This document shows, one piece after another, positions 7,561-17,710 of a DNA stretch of 64,000 bases (the stretch's first letter is position 1; each line of letters begins with the position of its first letter). Source of the DNA: HGW-17 sp964516435 (GTDB taxonomy: Bacteria > Myxococcota_A > Polyangia > HGW-17); contig CAZEZP010000092.1 in the NCBI GenBank assembly GCA_964516435.1, positions 62,001 through 126,000 of the forward strand, given 5' to 3'. Under the pieces are notes generated by a model. The model worked only from the letters and a program-made list of their open reading frames with translations, was not told the DNA's origin and did no database searches. The position numbers and the translations under genes were made by a program.

Positions 7561-9822
7561 TTATTTATTTGGCAAATACAACCAGAGGTCGAGATTGTAT
7601 TCGGAAGATTCCAGCATCGAAAAGGCCGGAAGACCATCGGGAGTGGGCATCATGGAGACGTTGGCGAGGCGTTCCTCGATATCCCCCTGCAACACGTATC
7701 CGAGTTGGTGCCAGTCGCCGTTCCAGGCGGCCAGCACGTACATCCAGGTGAATGGCGTGTCGTTCGTCAGGTAGGACAGGAAGACCTGTCCCCGGCCGTT
7801 GGCGAAGGACCAGAGGCGGCCGGCATTTTCGCCCGCAGGTGAAAACGGTCCGAGCGTCTGCCATTTCCCGCGGGCGTGGCGTGCGACGGCGACCTGGAAA
7901 CTGCCGTCGGCCGGGTCGGCGGCGGCGAAACTCACGAAGAGATCGTTTTCGAAAGCGCCCAGCCGGGCTTCTGCCAATCCCTCCGGCGATGTGAAATCCA
8001 GGTTCTCCCACTGGGTGTCGCCAGCATGGATGTGCACGTTGGCGCGCTTGCTTCGGTACGGATCCGACGGGTCCAGAATCACGGTCATGACCGCCGGCGC
8101 GCCGTCGGATTTCACCGCCAGATGCAACTCGTCGCGGGAATCCTGCACCAGCCGGTCGCTTCCGGGATTTCCCAAAAACGTCCATTGTCCCGGCGTATCG
8201 ATGCGGAAGGCCACGGGGACGCCTCCCTGGCTCTGATCCACGGCCGCAAGGACGAGCCTCCCCTCGGGGTCCAGCGCCATCCAGTGGTGGCCAAGCGTGG
8301 CGTATCCCTGGGCGTTTTCGGCATCGGGGATTTGGAAACCCAGACATTCCACGTCCCGGAACCGAATGTCTTCCTTGCGGATGTATGTGCCCCTGGGGCT
8401 GAATTGCAGGAATGCGAGTTCCCCCTGTGCGTCCGTGATGCTTCGCCAGGGCGCATCGCCGGCGCCCCAGATTTCGCCCAGGTCGGCGAATGTGCCGTCG
8501 GGGCTGCGTTTGCAGGCGTGCGGATGTTCCGACCCCGCGGCATCGAGGAGCACGATGGGTGATTGGTCCGCGGGATCCAGCGTCAGGTGGACGTAACTGG
8601 CGGGGTTCACGCCTGCGGTGCCCAGGTCTTCCGGGGCCGCATCCAGCGGCAGTCGCATCAGGCGGGGCAGTCCTCCGGCCATGTCGTCGATGAATGCGGC
8701 GAACAGGTCGCCGTCGGGGCCGGCCGTCCAGGACACCCGGGAAAGGCCGGCGTGGCCCACCGTGGCGATGCGGCTCCAGGCGTCTGCGCCGTCCCAGGCC
8801 CAGAATTCCACGCCGGCGTCGGGATCCACGTGGGACACGACCAGTCCGTCGCCTGCGGGCTGCACCGTGATCCCCAGCAGCTGCCGGTGGAATTCCGGAC
8901 CGATGCGCCCGGCATCCTGCCAGCTGTTACCGTCGCGCCGGTAGGCGCGCAGTTCCGTGGTGTCAGGCGCTGGCTGGTTCTGTGCGACCATGAGCAGCGT
9001 CCCATCGCCAGCCGTGGCCAGTCCCACGCAGGCACCGCCCGCGGTTATCGGAGGACCGACGACATTGTCCCAGGAAATTCCGTCCCAGCGACGCAGTTCG
9101 CATGGGGAAGAATAGGTGCGGTGGGCGAGATAGAGCATGTTTTCGGAGGGAACCCAGGCGATGTGTGGATCCAGTCCTTCGAACCCGCCGAGATCGCTTG
9201 CTTCGTCGGACGGAGAGGAAATCCGGGACACCGCGACCCTGGCCGTGTTGGTGTTTCTGTCGAAGTAATCGCTGACGAGGAAGAGGGGAAAAGCCGCTTC
9301 GGAGGGAAACGCGGCCGAGGAACCGTAGAGGATGGCGAAGCCGAAATCCCGCGCGACGAGCTCGGAGGCGTCCCAGTCCCGACGGATCTCGAACCACCAG
9401 CGCCAGGCGGTGAGATAGCGGCCCATCTGCTGTGCCACGAAACGGACGTCGCTGCCATCCAGCACCATGGCTGGCCATCCGTTGCTGCTGCTCCAGGGAT
9501 ACATCGGGTCTTTCTCGATGCAGAGTTCGGGATGCAGGATCCGGCCGGCGCGCGCGGCGGCGGCACGGTCGACCAGGACGCCGTCGATGACTTCGTAGTT
9601 GCCCAGGATCACCGGTGTGCCCCGGGAATCGAACCCGGTCAGAAACGGTGTGGGGACATCCTCCATGTTCAGGGAGCGAACATCGAATGTATACGAGGTA
9701 AAGGAAATATGCGGAAAGGAATTCTTTTCTTTCCCACCGCAGGTGGCCAACTGGGAAAGCAGGAGCGAAAAGGCCAGGATGCGGGCGGTTTTGGACACGA
9801 GATGGAAATCTGATGGTTTCAT
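7561..9822 (-). CDS. Large lipoprotein of unknown function, probably beta-propeller
   Basis: 753 residues with a lipobox LATC (Cys28) and no recognised catalytic motif. The body has recurring strand-like segments with a W-D/G-x-x-W pattern, for example 'RRWDGISWDNVVG', 'AYRRDGNSWQDAGRI' and 'WAWDGADAWSRIATVGHAG', about 45-60 residues apart. That spacing suggests a multi-bladed beta-propeller such as those seen in secreted binding proteins. It starts 3 bases after the stop of the PKD/FISUMP lipoprotein gene, so translation is probably coupled and the two proteins may act together at the cell surface. The propeller call is an inference from the repeat pattern; no function can be assigned. Confidence 0.65.
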   Translation of the reverse strand: MKPSDFHLVSKTARILAFSLLLSQLATCGGKEKNSFPHISFTSYTFDVRSLNMEDVPTPFLTGFDSRGTPVILGNYEVIDGVLVDRAAAARAGRILHPELCIEKDPMYPWSSSNGWPAMVLDGSDVRFVAQQMGRYLTAWRWWFEIRRDWDASELVARDFGFAILYGSSAAFPSEAAFPLFLVSDYFDRNTNTARVAVSRISSPSDEASDLGGFEGLDPHIAWVPSENMLYLAHRTYSSPCELRRWDGISWDNVVGPPITAGGACVGLATAGDGTLLMVAQNQPAPDTTELRAYRRDGNSWQDAGRIGPEFHRQLLGITVQPAGDGLVVSHVDPDAGVEFWAWDGADAWSRIATVGHAGLSRVSWTAGPDGDLFAAFIDDMAGGLPRLMRLPLDAAPEDLGTAGVNPASYVHLTLDPADQSPIVLLDAAGSEHPHACKRSPDGTFADLGEIWGAGDAPWRSITDAQGELAFLQFSPRGTYIRKEDIRFRDVECLGFQIPDAENAQGYATLGHHWMALDPEGRLVLAAVDQSQGGVPVAFRIDTPGQWTFLGNPGSDRLVQDSRDELHLAVKSDGAPAVMTVILDPSDPYRSKRANVHIHAGDTQWENLDFTSPEGLAEARLGAFENDLFVSFAAADPADGSFQVAVARHARGKWQTLGPFSPAGENAGRLWSFANGRGQVFLSYLTNDTPFTWMYVLAAWNGDWHQLGYVLQGDIEERLANVSMMPTPDGLPAFSMLESSEYNLDLWLYLPNK

Positions 9823-9825
9823 GGT

Positions 9826-11169
9826 TCAATCCCGGATGCAACGTACGGAGGCGCCGGAGCGCATGTCGTTGGAAAAACGGCCGATCTGGCCCACAAATCC
9901 GATGGCCCGTACCCAGGCGTTCTGATGCCAGCCGTCGGGGAATTCGGTGGCCGTCCAGAAGACCGCGAATTCTCCGAGTTGCATGAAATCGCCCGAAGTC
10001 TCGTTGCGCCAGCCGCCGGGAAGAGCCGTGAAACCGCTGAAATTGGTGGATGCGATGTCGGTGGTCCAGTGGGAAGTGCCGGTTTCGCGCAGGTGATGGG
10101 CCTCCTCGGTGCCGCGCCATTTCACGTCCTCGGGCAGGTTCACGTCGTCTTCCGGCATTCCCAGGGTCCGCTCCAGGGTTTTCCATTCCTCGTCCGTGGG
10201 GAGATGCCAGCCTGCGGGGCAGATTCCGCGGGTCGAGCCCGTGGGGCCGTCATCGGAGGGCGCGTAGGCCATGGCTTCCCCCCATTCGTAAAGGCCGCCA
10301 TATTCCTCGTAGTTCCAGACTTCATTCTGATATCGGTAATGTTCCGCGATCCCGTTGTCGGTCTGCCGATCCTGTGCGGAAAAGCAGGGGACGAACCGCC
10401 CCACGCGAAGATTTTCGGCCATCCAGCACTGCGAACCGATTTGCACGGTGCGGTAGAGATTTCCATCGTCGTCGGCAACCGTTTCGGCATCTGGGCAGGG
10501 CAGGCCGGACAGGGGTGCATTGACGCGGATGTAGTCCACCTTGACCTCGGAGTCTTCGCCATACTCGTTGGCGGCCGTGAGCGTCACCGTATACACGCCC
10601 TGGGCAGCGTAGATGTGGAAAGGATCCCTTTCTTCGCTGGTCTGGCCGTCGCCGAAGTCCCAGCGCCAGGAAGTGGGGTTTTGTGTGCTATCATCAAAAA
10701 AGTGCACGGGTCGATCCTGCGGAATGGACCGATGGGAAGCCGTGAAATCAGCTGCAGGTGCCCAACTGTGATTGGAATTGCGCAGCACCAGCATGATTTC
10801 GTCGGAAGCCGTACTTTCGTTTGCATCGTACGCGGTAGCACGAATTCTGAACGTGCCCGGATCCTGCAGAAAAGCTGGAAAATCATACGTATACGGAGGC
10901 GATGAAAGGGTTGTTTCCAGGACGTCGTTTACTTGGAATTCAACCCGGACCACTGGTCCCCGTACCCGTGTTTCCACCGGTATCCGCATTCCTCCTTCGA
11001 TGATGAATTCCGCACCATCGGCCGGCGATGTGATTTCACACGACAGTTCCTCCTTCTTTCCCGAGTCGTCGCAGGCCGAAAGGCCGGATGCCAGACCACC
11101 CGCCAGAAAGGACTGAAGTGCCAGGATGAGAAAAATTCTGAGAATGCGAGCTCGTACGCCAATGTTCAT
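9826..11169 (-). CDS. Lipoprotein with Ig-like, PKD and FISUMP domains
   Basis: 447 residues. Start at 11169 (GGGAG site about 6 bases upstream); a longer open frame exists but overlaps the phosphatase gene and has no signal peptide ahead of it. Lipobox LSAC gives Cys33 followed by Asp-Asp. The order is: an Ig-like domain 'CEITSPADGAEF' to about residue 130; a PKD domain with the typical 'WRWDFGDGQTSEERDP'; then a FISUMP domain (Fibrobacter succinogenes major paralogous domain) with 'YRTVQIGSQCWMAENLRVG' and 'GICPAGWHLPTDEEWKTLE', ending 'SVRCIRD'. These are binding or adhesion modules of exported proteins; FISUMP has no known activity. It is transcribed with the propeller-like lipoprotein downstream. 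Confidence 0.88.
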   Translation of the reverse strand: MNIGVRARILRIFLILALQSFLAGGLASGLSACDDSGKKEELSCEITSPADGAEFIIEGGMRIPVETRVRGPVVRVEFQVNDVLETTLSSPPYTYDFPAFLQDPGTFRIRATAYDANESTASDEIMLVLRNSNHSWAPAADFTASHRSIPQDRPVHFFDDSTQNPTSWRWDFGDGQTSEERDPFHIYAAQGVYTVTLTAANEYGEDSEVKVDYIRVNAPLSGLPCPDAETVADDDGNLYRTVQIGSQCWMAENLRVGRFVPCFSAQDRQTDNGIAEHYRYQNEVWNYEEYGGLYEWGEAMAYAPSDDGPTGSTRGICPAGWHLPTDEEWKTLERTLGMPEDDVNLPEDVKWRGTEEAHHLRETGTSHWTTDIASTNFSGFTALPGGWRNETSGDFMQLGEFAVFWTATEFPDGWHQNAWVRAIGFVGQIGRFSNDMRSGASVRCIRD

Positions 11170-11312
11170 GACAGACTCCCGGATGGCTCTGGACACGGCT
11201 TTTACAATCTTTTTCCGAATTCGAAAGACTGTATTCCGACAGGGTTGCACTATACCACTGGGCGGGACGGAAACCACCAATTTTTTTGCAATGGGAGCGT
11301 AGTAATGAAAAT

Positions 11313-11924
11313 TCAGGGCTTGAATTCGAGGACAGGGCGCAGCATGGCGTCGGAATCCTTGAGATTTCCCCCCAGCCGGCCGAATTCCACGAGCGCGCGG
11401 TCGGCGTTCCAGCCCTGCACGTGGATCCGGTAGGCGAGCCCCAGTGCGCCGGCGCGCTGCGTGCCGCCCACGCAGTGGATGTAGTATGGCCCCTTGCCTT
11501 GCTTCAGGACATCCAGGAAGCGGCGCAGATCCGCCGGTGTCGGGCCCTTGTCCTTGTCGAATGTGAGCTCCACCAGTTCGAGCCCGTGCCGACGGGCGAA
11601 ATGACGCTCCTTGTCGCTGGGACTCACGGAGACGATGGTCCGGATTCCCCATTCCTTCATGGCTTCGGCCGCGCTGTCATCGTAGAATTCTCCGCCCCGC
11701 ACGAAATCGGGGGAATAGCGGATGGCCCATCCCTTGATCCCCTCGCGCACGCCCAGCACCTCGTAGCCGTCGTGGGATGGCGGCAGGGGTCCCCGATCCC
11801 CCTTGGAATACGCGGGCGTGGCCGAACTCACGGCGTCGCTGGATTTGCCTTTTCCGCCGCAGGCGGGAAGAAGAAATGCGAAAACCAGGAAGCAATGCAG
11901 GAAATGCGGTCTTGTAAAGGACAT
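11313..11924 (-). CDS. Lipoprotein Cys-based (dual-specificity-type) phosphatase
   Basis: 203 residues with a GAGGAG site before the ATG at 11924. The lipobox LPAC (Cys22) is followed by a compact tyrosine/dual-specificity phosphatase fold. The signature HCVGGTQRAG (residues 149/150-159, catalytic Cys about 151) matches HCx5R, and 'TFDKDKG' about 28 residues earlier may supply the general acid. Such enzymes remove phosphate from proteins, phosphoinositides or phytate-like compounds. An exported, lipid-anchored version suggests an extracytoplasmic substrate, so phytase-like or phosphate-scavenging activity is as likely as signalling. It is separated by 143 bases from the downstream lipoprotein gene and may be its own unit. 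Confidence 0.88.
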   Translation of the reverse strand: MSFTRPHFLHCFLVFAFLLPACGGKGKSSDAVSSATPAYSKGDRGPLPPSHDGYEVLGVREGIKGWAIRYSPDFVRGGEFYDDSAAEAMKEWGIRTIVSVSPSDKERHFARRHGLELVELTFDKDKGPTPADLRRFLDVLKQGKGPYYIHCVGGTQRAGALGLAYRIHVQGWNADRALVEFGRLGGNLKDSDAMLRPVLEFKP

Positions 11925-12070
11925 TTTTTCGACTCCTCGGTCGCTATGAACGGCAGAAGCAGGATATTCCTGCCACTTCCGCGTGAAGCGGATGTCAGAT
12001 TCCCGTGCAGAAATCGTGAGATTCGGACGTGCAGGCCGGAAGCAGGAGAAAGGGAAGAGGGGCGGATGCC

Positions 12071-12439
12071 TCAGCGTGTCCGGAGCCAGACGGCCGTGAT
12101 GGTGGGGATGACGCCATTGCCCAGCGCTTCGGGCTTGGAGACGGCCACCTCCACGGAGAGGATGCCCGGATGGAGGGCGCCCACCTCGGCCGCCAGGGTT
12201 TCGGCCAGGCTCTCTACGAGTGAAAAATGCCGGGAATCCGCCACGTGGCGCACGCTGGCCAGCACCCGCCGGTAATCCAGAGTGTTTTCGATGGCGTCCA
12301 TGGCCGGGTCGATGCCGATGTCCAGTTCCAGGTGGATGCGCGTTTCCAAGGTCAAGGCGACCGGCCGGGTGCGCTCACGCGGCAGGCATCCGCAGAAGGC
12401 CTCAATTTGAATATTGGAGAGTTTTATTTCTGTAATCAT
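12071..12439 (-). CDS. folB: Dihydroneopterin aldolase
   Basis: 122 residues, the usual length. It catalyses 7,8-dihydroneopterin to 6-hydroxymethyl-7,8-dihydropterin plus glycolaldehyde in folate synthesis, in the cytoplasm. Family features seen are the N-terminal 'IQIEAFCGCLPRERT', 'NTLDYRRVLASVRHV' with the conserved Tyr, 'SLVESLAETLA', and 'VSKPEALG' with the catalytic Lys. The ATG at 12439 has no clear ribosome site; the leader is AT-rich with a tandem TTTTATCGAA repeat. It follows lpd on the same strand after 52 bases. No other folate gene lies nearby. Confidence 0.93.
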   Translation of the reverse strand: MITEIKLSNIQIEAFCGCLPRERTRPVALTLETRIHLELDIGIDPAMDAIENTLDYRRVLASVRHVADSRHFSLVESLAETLAAEVGALHPGILSVEVAVSKPEALGNGVIPTITAVWLRTR

Positions 12440-12440
12440 A

Positions 12441-12460
12441 TTTTATCGAATTTTATCGAA
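12441..12460. repeat. Tandem 10-base repeat upstream of folB
   Basis: TTTTATCGAA occurs twice head to tail at 12441-12460, immediately ahead of the folB start on the minus strand. A 14-base palindrome AATAAAATTTTATT spans 12483-12496 at the lpd stop. The AT-rich stretch stands out in GC-rich surroundings and could hold a folB promoter. Confidence 0.5.
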
Positions 12461-12491
12461 AAAAATCAGGGTTCGATATTGCAATAAAATT

Positions 12492-13898
12492 TTATTTTCG
12501 GGGTGCCACATGCAGGGCTTCCCCATGAACGGCCTTGGCAGCTTCCATGAAACTCTCGGAAAGCGTGGGATGGGCGAAGATGGCGCTGCCCACGGCCCGG
12601 GCGGTGAGTCCAAGTTCCACGGCGACGACGCCCTGGCCGATGAGTTCGGATACCTCGGCGCCCACCATCTGCACGCCCAGGATGACGTCGGTTCTGGCGT
12701 CAGCGATCACCTCGACGTAGCCTTCCGTGTGGCCGGCGGCCATGGCGCGCCCGCAGGCGGCGAAGGGAAAGCGGCCCACCGCGATCTCGTGGCCGGCCGC
12801 GCGGGCGGCGGCAGGGGAGAGCCCCACGCAGGCCACCTCGGGGTCCGTGTAGGCCACTGCAGGAACGGCATGGCCATCGTATACGGAGTGATGTCCCGCG
12901 ATGTTTTCGGCGGCCACCTCCGCCTGTTTGGTGGCCCGGTGCGCCAGAAGCGGGGCTCCCGTGGCGTCTCCGGCGGCGAATACGTGGGGGGTGGACGTGC
13001 GCATGTGGCGGTCGACCTCGATGAACCGGGCCGCGGGATCCAGGCCTACGTGTTCGAGCCCGATGTCCTGGAGGTTGGGTCTGCGGCCCACGGTGATCAG
13101 CGCGAGTTCGGTGGAAAACTCCTGGATTCCTTTGGACGTCTCCACGACGGTGCGCACGGCGTCTCCCGTGTTTTCCATGGAAGCGACCCGCGAGGAGGTC
13201 AGGATTTCCATGCCCCGCTTCTTGAGCGAGCGCACGAGCACCTTCACGAGTTCGGGGTCGGTGCCGGGCATGCACTGGTCCGTGGCTTCCACCACATGCA
13301 CCCGCGTTCCCAGCGTGGCCAGGAATCCGCCCAGTTCCAGGCCGATGACGCCGCCGCCCACCACCAGCAGGCTCTCCGGCAGGCGCGCGAGGTCCAGCGC
13401 ATGCGTGGAATCCAGGATGCGCTTTCCGTCCACGGGCAGAAACGGCAGGGAAACCGGCACGCTTCCGGGGGCCAGGATCAGGTGGTCGAAGGTCCAATCC
13501 TGCACGGAGCCGTCGGCCATCGTCACCTGGGCCGAATGCATGCCGGTCAGCCGCGCGCGCCCCTTGATCCACGCGGTCCTGTTGAGTTTGAGCAACTGGG
13601 CGATGCCACCCGTGAGCTTTTTCACCACGCCATTCTTGTAGGCCACGAGCCGCTCCAGGTCCACGCGCAGGTTCTCCGCGCCCGTCAGGCCGTGCTCGGC
13701 GCCGTTTTTCGCATCCCAGAGCCGCCGGGCGGCTGCGATCAGCGTCTTGCTGGGGATGCATCCCCGGTTCAGGCAGACGCCGCCCACGTTGTCCATCTCC
13801 GCCACCACGGCGGGAATTCCGAGTTGGCCCAGCCGGATGCCCGCCGCGTATCCCGCGGGGCCGCCGCCCAGTACGAAGGTGTGGATGTGCTCAGCCAT
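12492..13898 (-). CDS. lpdA: Dihydrolipoamide dehydrogenase (E3)
   Basis: 468 residues, the normal size. This flavoprotein reoxidises dihydrolipoyl groups of 2-oxoacid dehydrogenase or glycine cleavage complexes with NAD+. FAD-binding 'LGGGPAGYAAG' lies at residues 10-20, the redox-active disulfide is Cys42/Cys47 in GGVCLNRGCIPSK, and an NAD-binding 'VVGGGVIGLELG' follows. The second FAD motif is 'VFAAGDATG' and the C-terminal 'AHPTLSE' His-Glu pair is present. No E1 or E2 gene is in the window, so the partner complex is unknown. A ribosome site AAAGGA lies just before the ATG and is preceded by two stem-loops (13913-13939). Confidence 0.95.
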   Translation of the reverse strand: MAEHIHTFVLGGGPAGYAAGIRLGQLGIPAVVAEMDNVGGVCLNRGCIPSKTLIAAARRLWDAKNGAEHGLTGAENLRVDLERLVAYKNGVVKKLTGGIAQLLKLNRTAWIKGRARLTGMHSAQVTMADGSVQDWTFDHLILAPGSVPVSLPFLPVDGKRILDSTHALDLARLPESLLVVGGGVIGLELGGFLATLGTRVHVVEATDQCMPGTDPELVKVLVRSLKKRGMEILTSSRVASMENTGDAVRTVVETSKGIQEFSTELALITVGRRPNLQDIGLEHVGLDPAARFIEVDRHMRTSTPHVFAAGDATGAPLLAHRATKQAEVAAENIAGHHSVYDGHAVPAVAYTDPEVACVGLSPAAARAAGHEIAVGRFPFAACGRAMAAGHTEGYVEVIADARTDVILGVQMVGAEVSELIGQGVVAVELGLTARAVGSAIFAHPTLSESFMEAAKAVHGEALHVAPRK

Positions 13899-13912
13899 GA
13901 TTCGTCCTTTCT

Positions 13913-13939
13913 GCGGACTTCGTCCGCCTTCCGGAAGGC
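13913..13939 (-). promoter_or_regulatory. Two adjoining stem-loops in the lpd leader
   Basis: GCGGAC-TTC-GTCCGC (13913-13927) and the 14-base palindrome GCCTTCCGGAAGGC (13926-13939) lie back to back, sharing two bases. In the minus-strand transcript they end about 15 bases before the lpd start, next to its ribosome site. They could affect translation or end upstream transcripts. No T-run follows, so a simple terminator is unlikely. Confidence 0.4.
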
Positions 13940-14006
13940 ATCCTCTAACGCAAACCCGGAAATTTTTCCAGGAATTTTCCCCCGTACGCGGGCAATGGGG
14001 ATCGGA

Positions 14007-15131
14007 TTACAGGAAGTAGTCGTCCCCCGGGCGGGGATCGTCGGGACCCAGTTGATCCGCCGGCCCGAGGTTGGCGAAATCCGGCCAGATGGGCAGAAGC
14101 CGCTGCAGGGTGTCGTTGACGGCGGCGGAGGTGGCATGCCGGGGATTGACCGTGGGGCTCAGCACGGGATTCGCCGAGCGCGTCTCCATCTGGCGCACGA
14201 AAGAGGTCACGCCGGCGCCCAGTCCGTCGAGATGGTAGCCGCCTTCCAGGAACATGGCCACCTTGCCGGCGCACACCTCGTCGGCGCAGCGCACGATGCG
14301 CTGGGCGATGGCGGCATAGCCGGCATCCGTGACCTGCTGCGTGGAGATGGAATCCAGGTGGTGGGCATCGAATCCGGCGCTCACCAGCAGGATTTCCGGC
14401 TCGAAGGCTCGGATCAGCGGGAGCAGGAGCCGCTCCAGTCCGAAGAGCCAGTCCACGTCGTCGCAGTAGGGAGCCATGGGCAAATTGGCCGTGTAGCCCA
14501 GTCCGTCGGCGGCTCCGATTTCGGGGGAGGAGCCCGTTCCGGGAAATAGCGGGCTCTGGTGCATGGAGACGTATAGCACACGGGGATCCGAGTAGAAGAT
14601 GTCCTGTGTGCCGTTGCCGTGGTGCACGTCGAAATCCAGAATGGCCACCCGCTTGGCGCCGCGGCTGAGCAGGGCGGCCGCTGCTATGGCGGCATTGTTG
14701 AAGATGCAGAAGCCCATGGCCGTGTCCACCTCGGCGTGGTGGCCCGGGGGACGCACCAGCGCCACGCCGCCGTCGAAGCGTCCGGCGTGCACGGCCAGCG
14801 CCACGTCCACGCATGCCGCCGCCGCGAACAGGGCGGCTTCCCGCGTCTGGGGCGAGTAGAAGGTGTCCCCCATGTCCAGATAGCCGGTACGCCGCAGGCT
14901 GAGCCGGTCCAGCGTCCGTTCCACGTAGGCGGGATCGTGCACCGCGGTGAGTTCCTGGAACGTGGCGGCACGGGAGGGCAGGGGCACCAGGCGGTCCCAG
15001 ATGCCGGCCTCGCGCAGGTGCTGCTCCACGGCCGCCAGACGATCCGGCCGCTCGGGGTGGGAGATGGGACCCACGTGCTGGAGGAAGACGGGATGATAGG
15101 CGAGACACACGGAATGGAGAGGAGAGGTCAC
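14007..15131 (-). CDS. Histone-deacetylase-family amidohydrolase (AcuC/acetylpolyamine type)
   Basis: 374 residues starting at a GTG (15131) with AGGAGG 6 bases upstream. It is a zinc deacetylase: 'RPPGHHAE' has the paired catalytic His, 'LDFDVHHGNGTQ' and 'SAGFDAHH' the zinc ligands, and 'EGGYHLDGLG' the transition-state Tyr. Bacterial relatives deacetylate lysines, including the active-site lysine of acetyl-CoA synthetase (AcuC), or acetylated polyamines. An acetyl-CoA synthetase gene lies 9 kb away at 23950, which makes the AcuC role attractive but unproven. It follows the RNase G gene by 23 bases and is likely in the same transcript. Confidence 0.9.
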   Translation of the reverse strand: MTSPLHSVCLAYHPVFLQHVGPISHPERPDRLAAVEQHLREAGIWDRLVPLPSRAATFQELTAVHDPAYVERTLDRLSLRRTGYLDMGDTFYSPQTREAALFAAAACVDVALAVHAGRFDGGVALVRPPGHHAEVDTAMGFCIFNNAAIAAAALLSRGAKRVAILDFDVHHGNGTQDIFYSDPRVLYVSMHQSPLFPGTGSSPEIGAADGLGYTANLPMAPYCDDVDWLFGLERLLLPLIRAFEPEILLVSAGFDAHHLDSISTQQVTDAGYAAIAQRIVRCADEVCAGKVAMFLEGGYHLDGLGAGVTSFVRQMETRSANPVLSPTVNPRHATSAAVNDTLQRLLPIWPDFANLGPADQLGPDDPRPGDDYFL

Positions 15132-15154
15132 GACACGCCTCCTGCCGGGAAGAC

Positions 15155-16771
<1,617 letters not shown>

Positions 16772-16887
16772 GCGTTTTTCCGCCCGGCGGGTACAGTTCG
16801 GCCGGCAGGTGAAAAAACGTAGCACAAAGTGATTGCAAGAAAAGCTGAAACCTATATCCTTTTTTCGTTCCAACCCGGGAGGGTCGA

Positions 16888-17697
16888 ATGAGAAAACTGG
16901 GAATTCTTTGTGTGTGCGCGGTTCTGGCATCTTGTGCGCAGACAGGTGTCCGTTCGCGGTCCAACGTGGGAATGACGGGCCGGGCGGTCTCACTGGAGGC
17001 CGCGGCCTTCGAACTATGGGCGCAGAAGCCGCCCGCGAAGCCGGCTGCTGGCACCGCTAAGCCGGCTGCCACCGACAAGGCGCAGCCCGCGGATGCGCCG
17101 GCATCCCCGTCGGCGTCCCCGTCGGCATCCCCGGCCGAGCCGGCGCCGCTCAAGCAGCGGCTGGTCGTGTACCAGGCCCGCCTCTCCGTCGGGGTCTTCG
17201 AGCCCGAAAAAAGCGCCATGGAACTGATCGCCGCCGTGGAAAAGGCGGGCGGCTACCTGAAATCCCGCACCAACAACCAGTTGCTCCTGCGGGTGCCGGC
17301 GGCGCTCTTCATGCAGTTCACCCAGGACGTGGAGAGCGTGGGCATCGTCTCCAGCCGCATCATTTCCTCGCAGGACATCACGTCCGCCTGGGTGGATGCC
17401 ACGCTGCGCCTGAACAACCAGTTGGCGACCCGCTCCCGGCTGCAGGCCATCCTCGCGGGGGCGCGCAACGTCACGGAGACGCTCGCCGTGGAGCGGGAAA
17501 TCAATCGGGTCAGTTCCGAAGTCGAGCAACTCAAGGGCCGTCTGCGCCTGTTCGGGAACCAGGTGGATTTCGCGTTCGTGCAGGTGGATTTCTTTCTGCG
17601 CCACGGGCCGGCCTCCATCACGCCCAGTCCCGTGAAGATCGACACCCCGATCCGCTGGATCAAACGTTTCGACATCGTCACCCTGTTCAGGGACTAG
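16888..17697 (+). CDS. DUF4349 lipoprotein, copy 1
   Basis: 269 residues with GGGAGGG before the ATG. Lipobox LASC (Cys16), then an Ala/Pro/Lys-rich linker to about residue 88, then a DUF4349-type domain: 'RLVVYQARLSVGVFEPEKS', a central 'LLLRVPAALFMQFTQDVESV', and the helical 'ETLAVEREINRVSSEVEQLK' characteristic of this family. It ends 'KRFDIVTLFRD' without the C-terminal membrane helix many family members have. Function of DUF4349 is unknown. It is the first of three closely spaced lipoprotein genes and is paralogous to the third (18170), with matching order and a matching 'FDI..LF' ending. Confidence 0.85.
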   Translation: MRKLGILCVCAVLASCAQTGVRSRSNVGMTGRAVSLEAAAFELWAQKPPAKPAAGTAKPAATDKAQPADAPASPSASPSASPAEPAPLKQRLVVYQARLSVGVFEPEKSAMELIAAVEKAGGYLKSRTNNQLLLRVPAALFMQFTQDVESVGIVSSRIISSQDITSAWVDATLRLNNQLATRSRLQAILAGARNVTETLAVEREINRVSSEVEQLKGRLRLFGNQVDFAFVQVDFFLRHGPASITPSPVKIDTPIRWIKRFDIVTLFRD

Positions 17698-17710
17698 AAG
17701 GATGACCGCC

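Noticed and set aside
11170..11652. N-terminal extension of the PKD/FISUMP lipoprotein frame
   Set aside because: It overlaps the phosphatase gene and would bury the lipoprotein signal peptide inside the chain.
12414..14549. A 711-codon plus-strand open frame
   Set aside because: It is antisense to lpd and the deacetylase; the translation is His/Gly-rich with no domain.
16820..16887. Possible sigma-54 promoter (GCAC ... TTGC) before the first DUF4349 gene
   Set aside because: The distance between the two elements is too long for the -24/-12 spacing.
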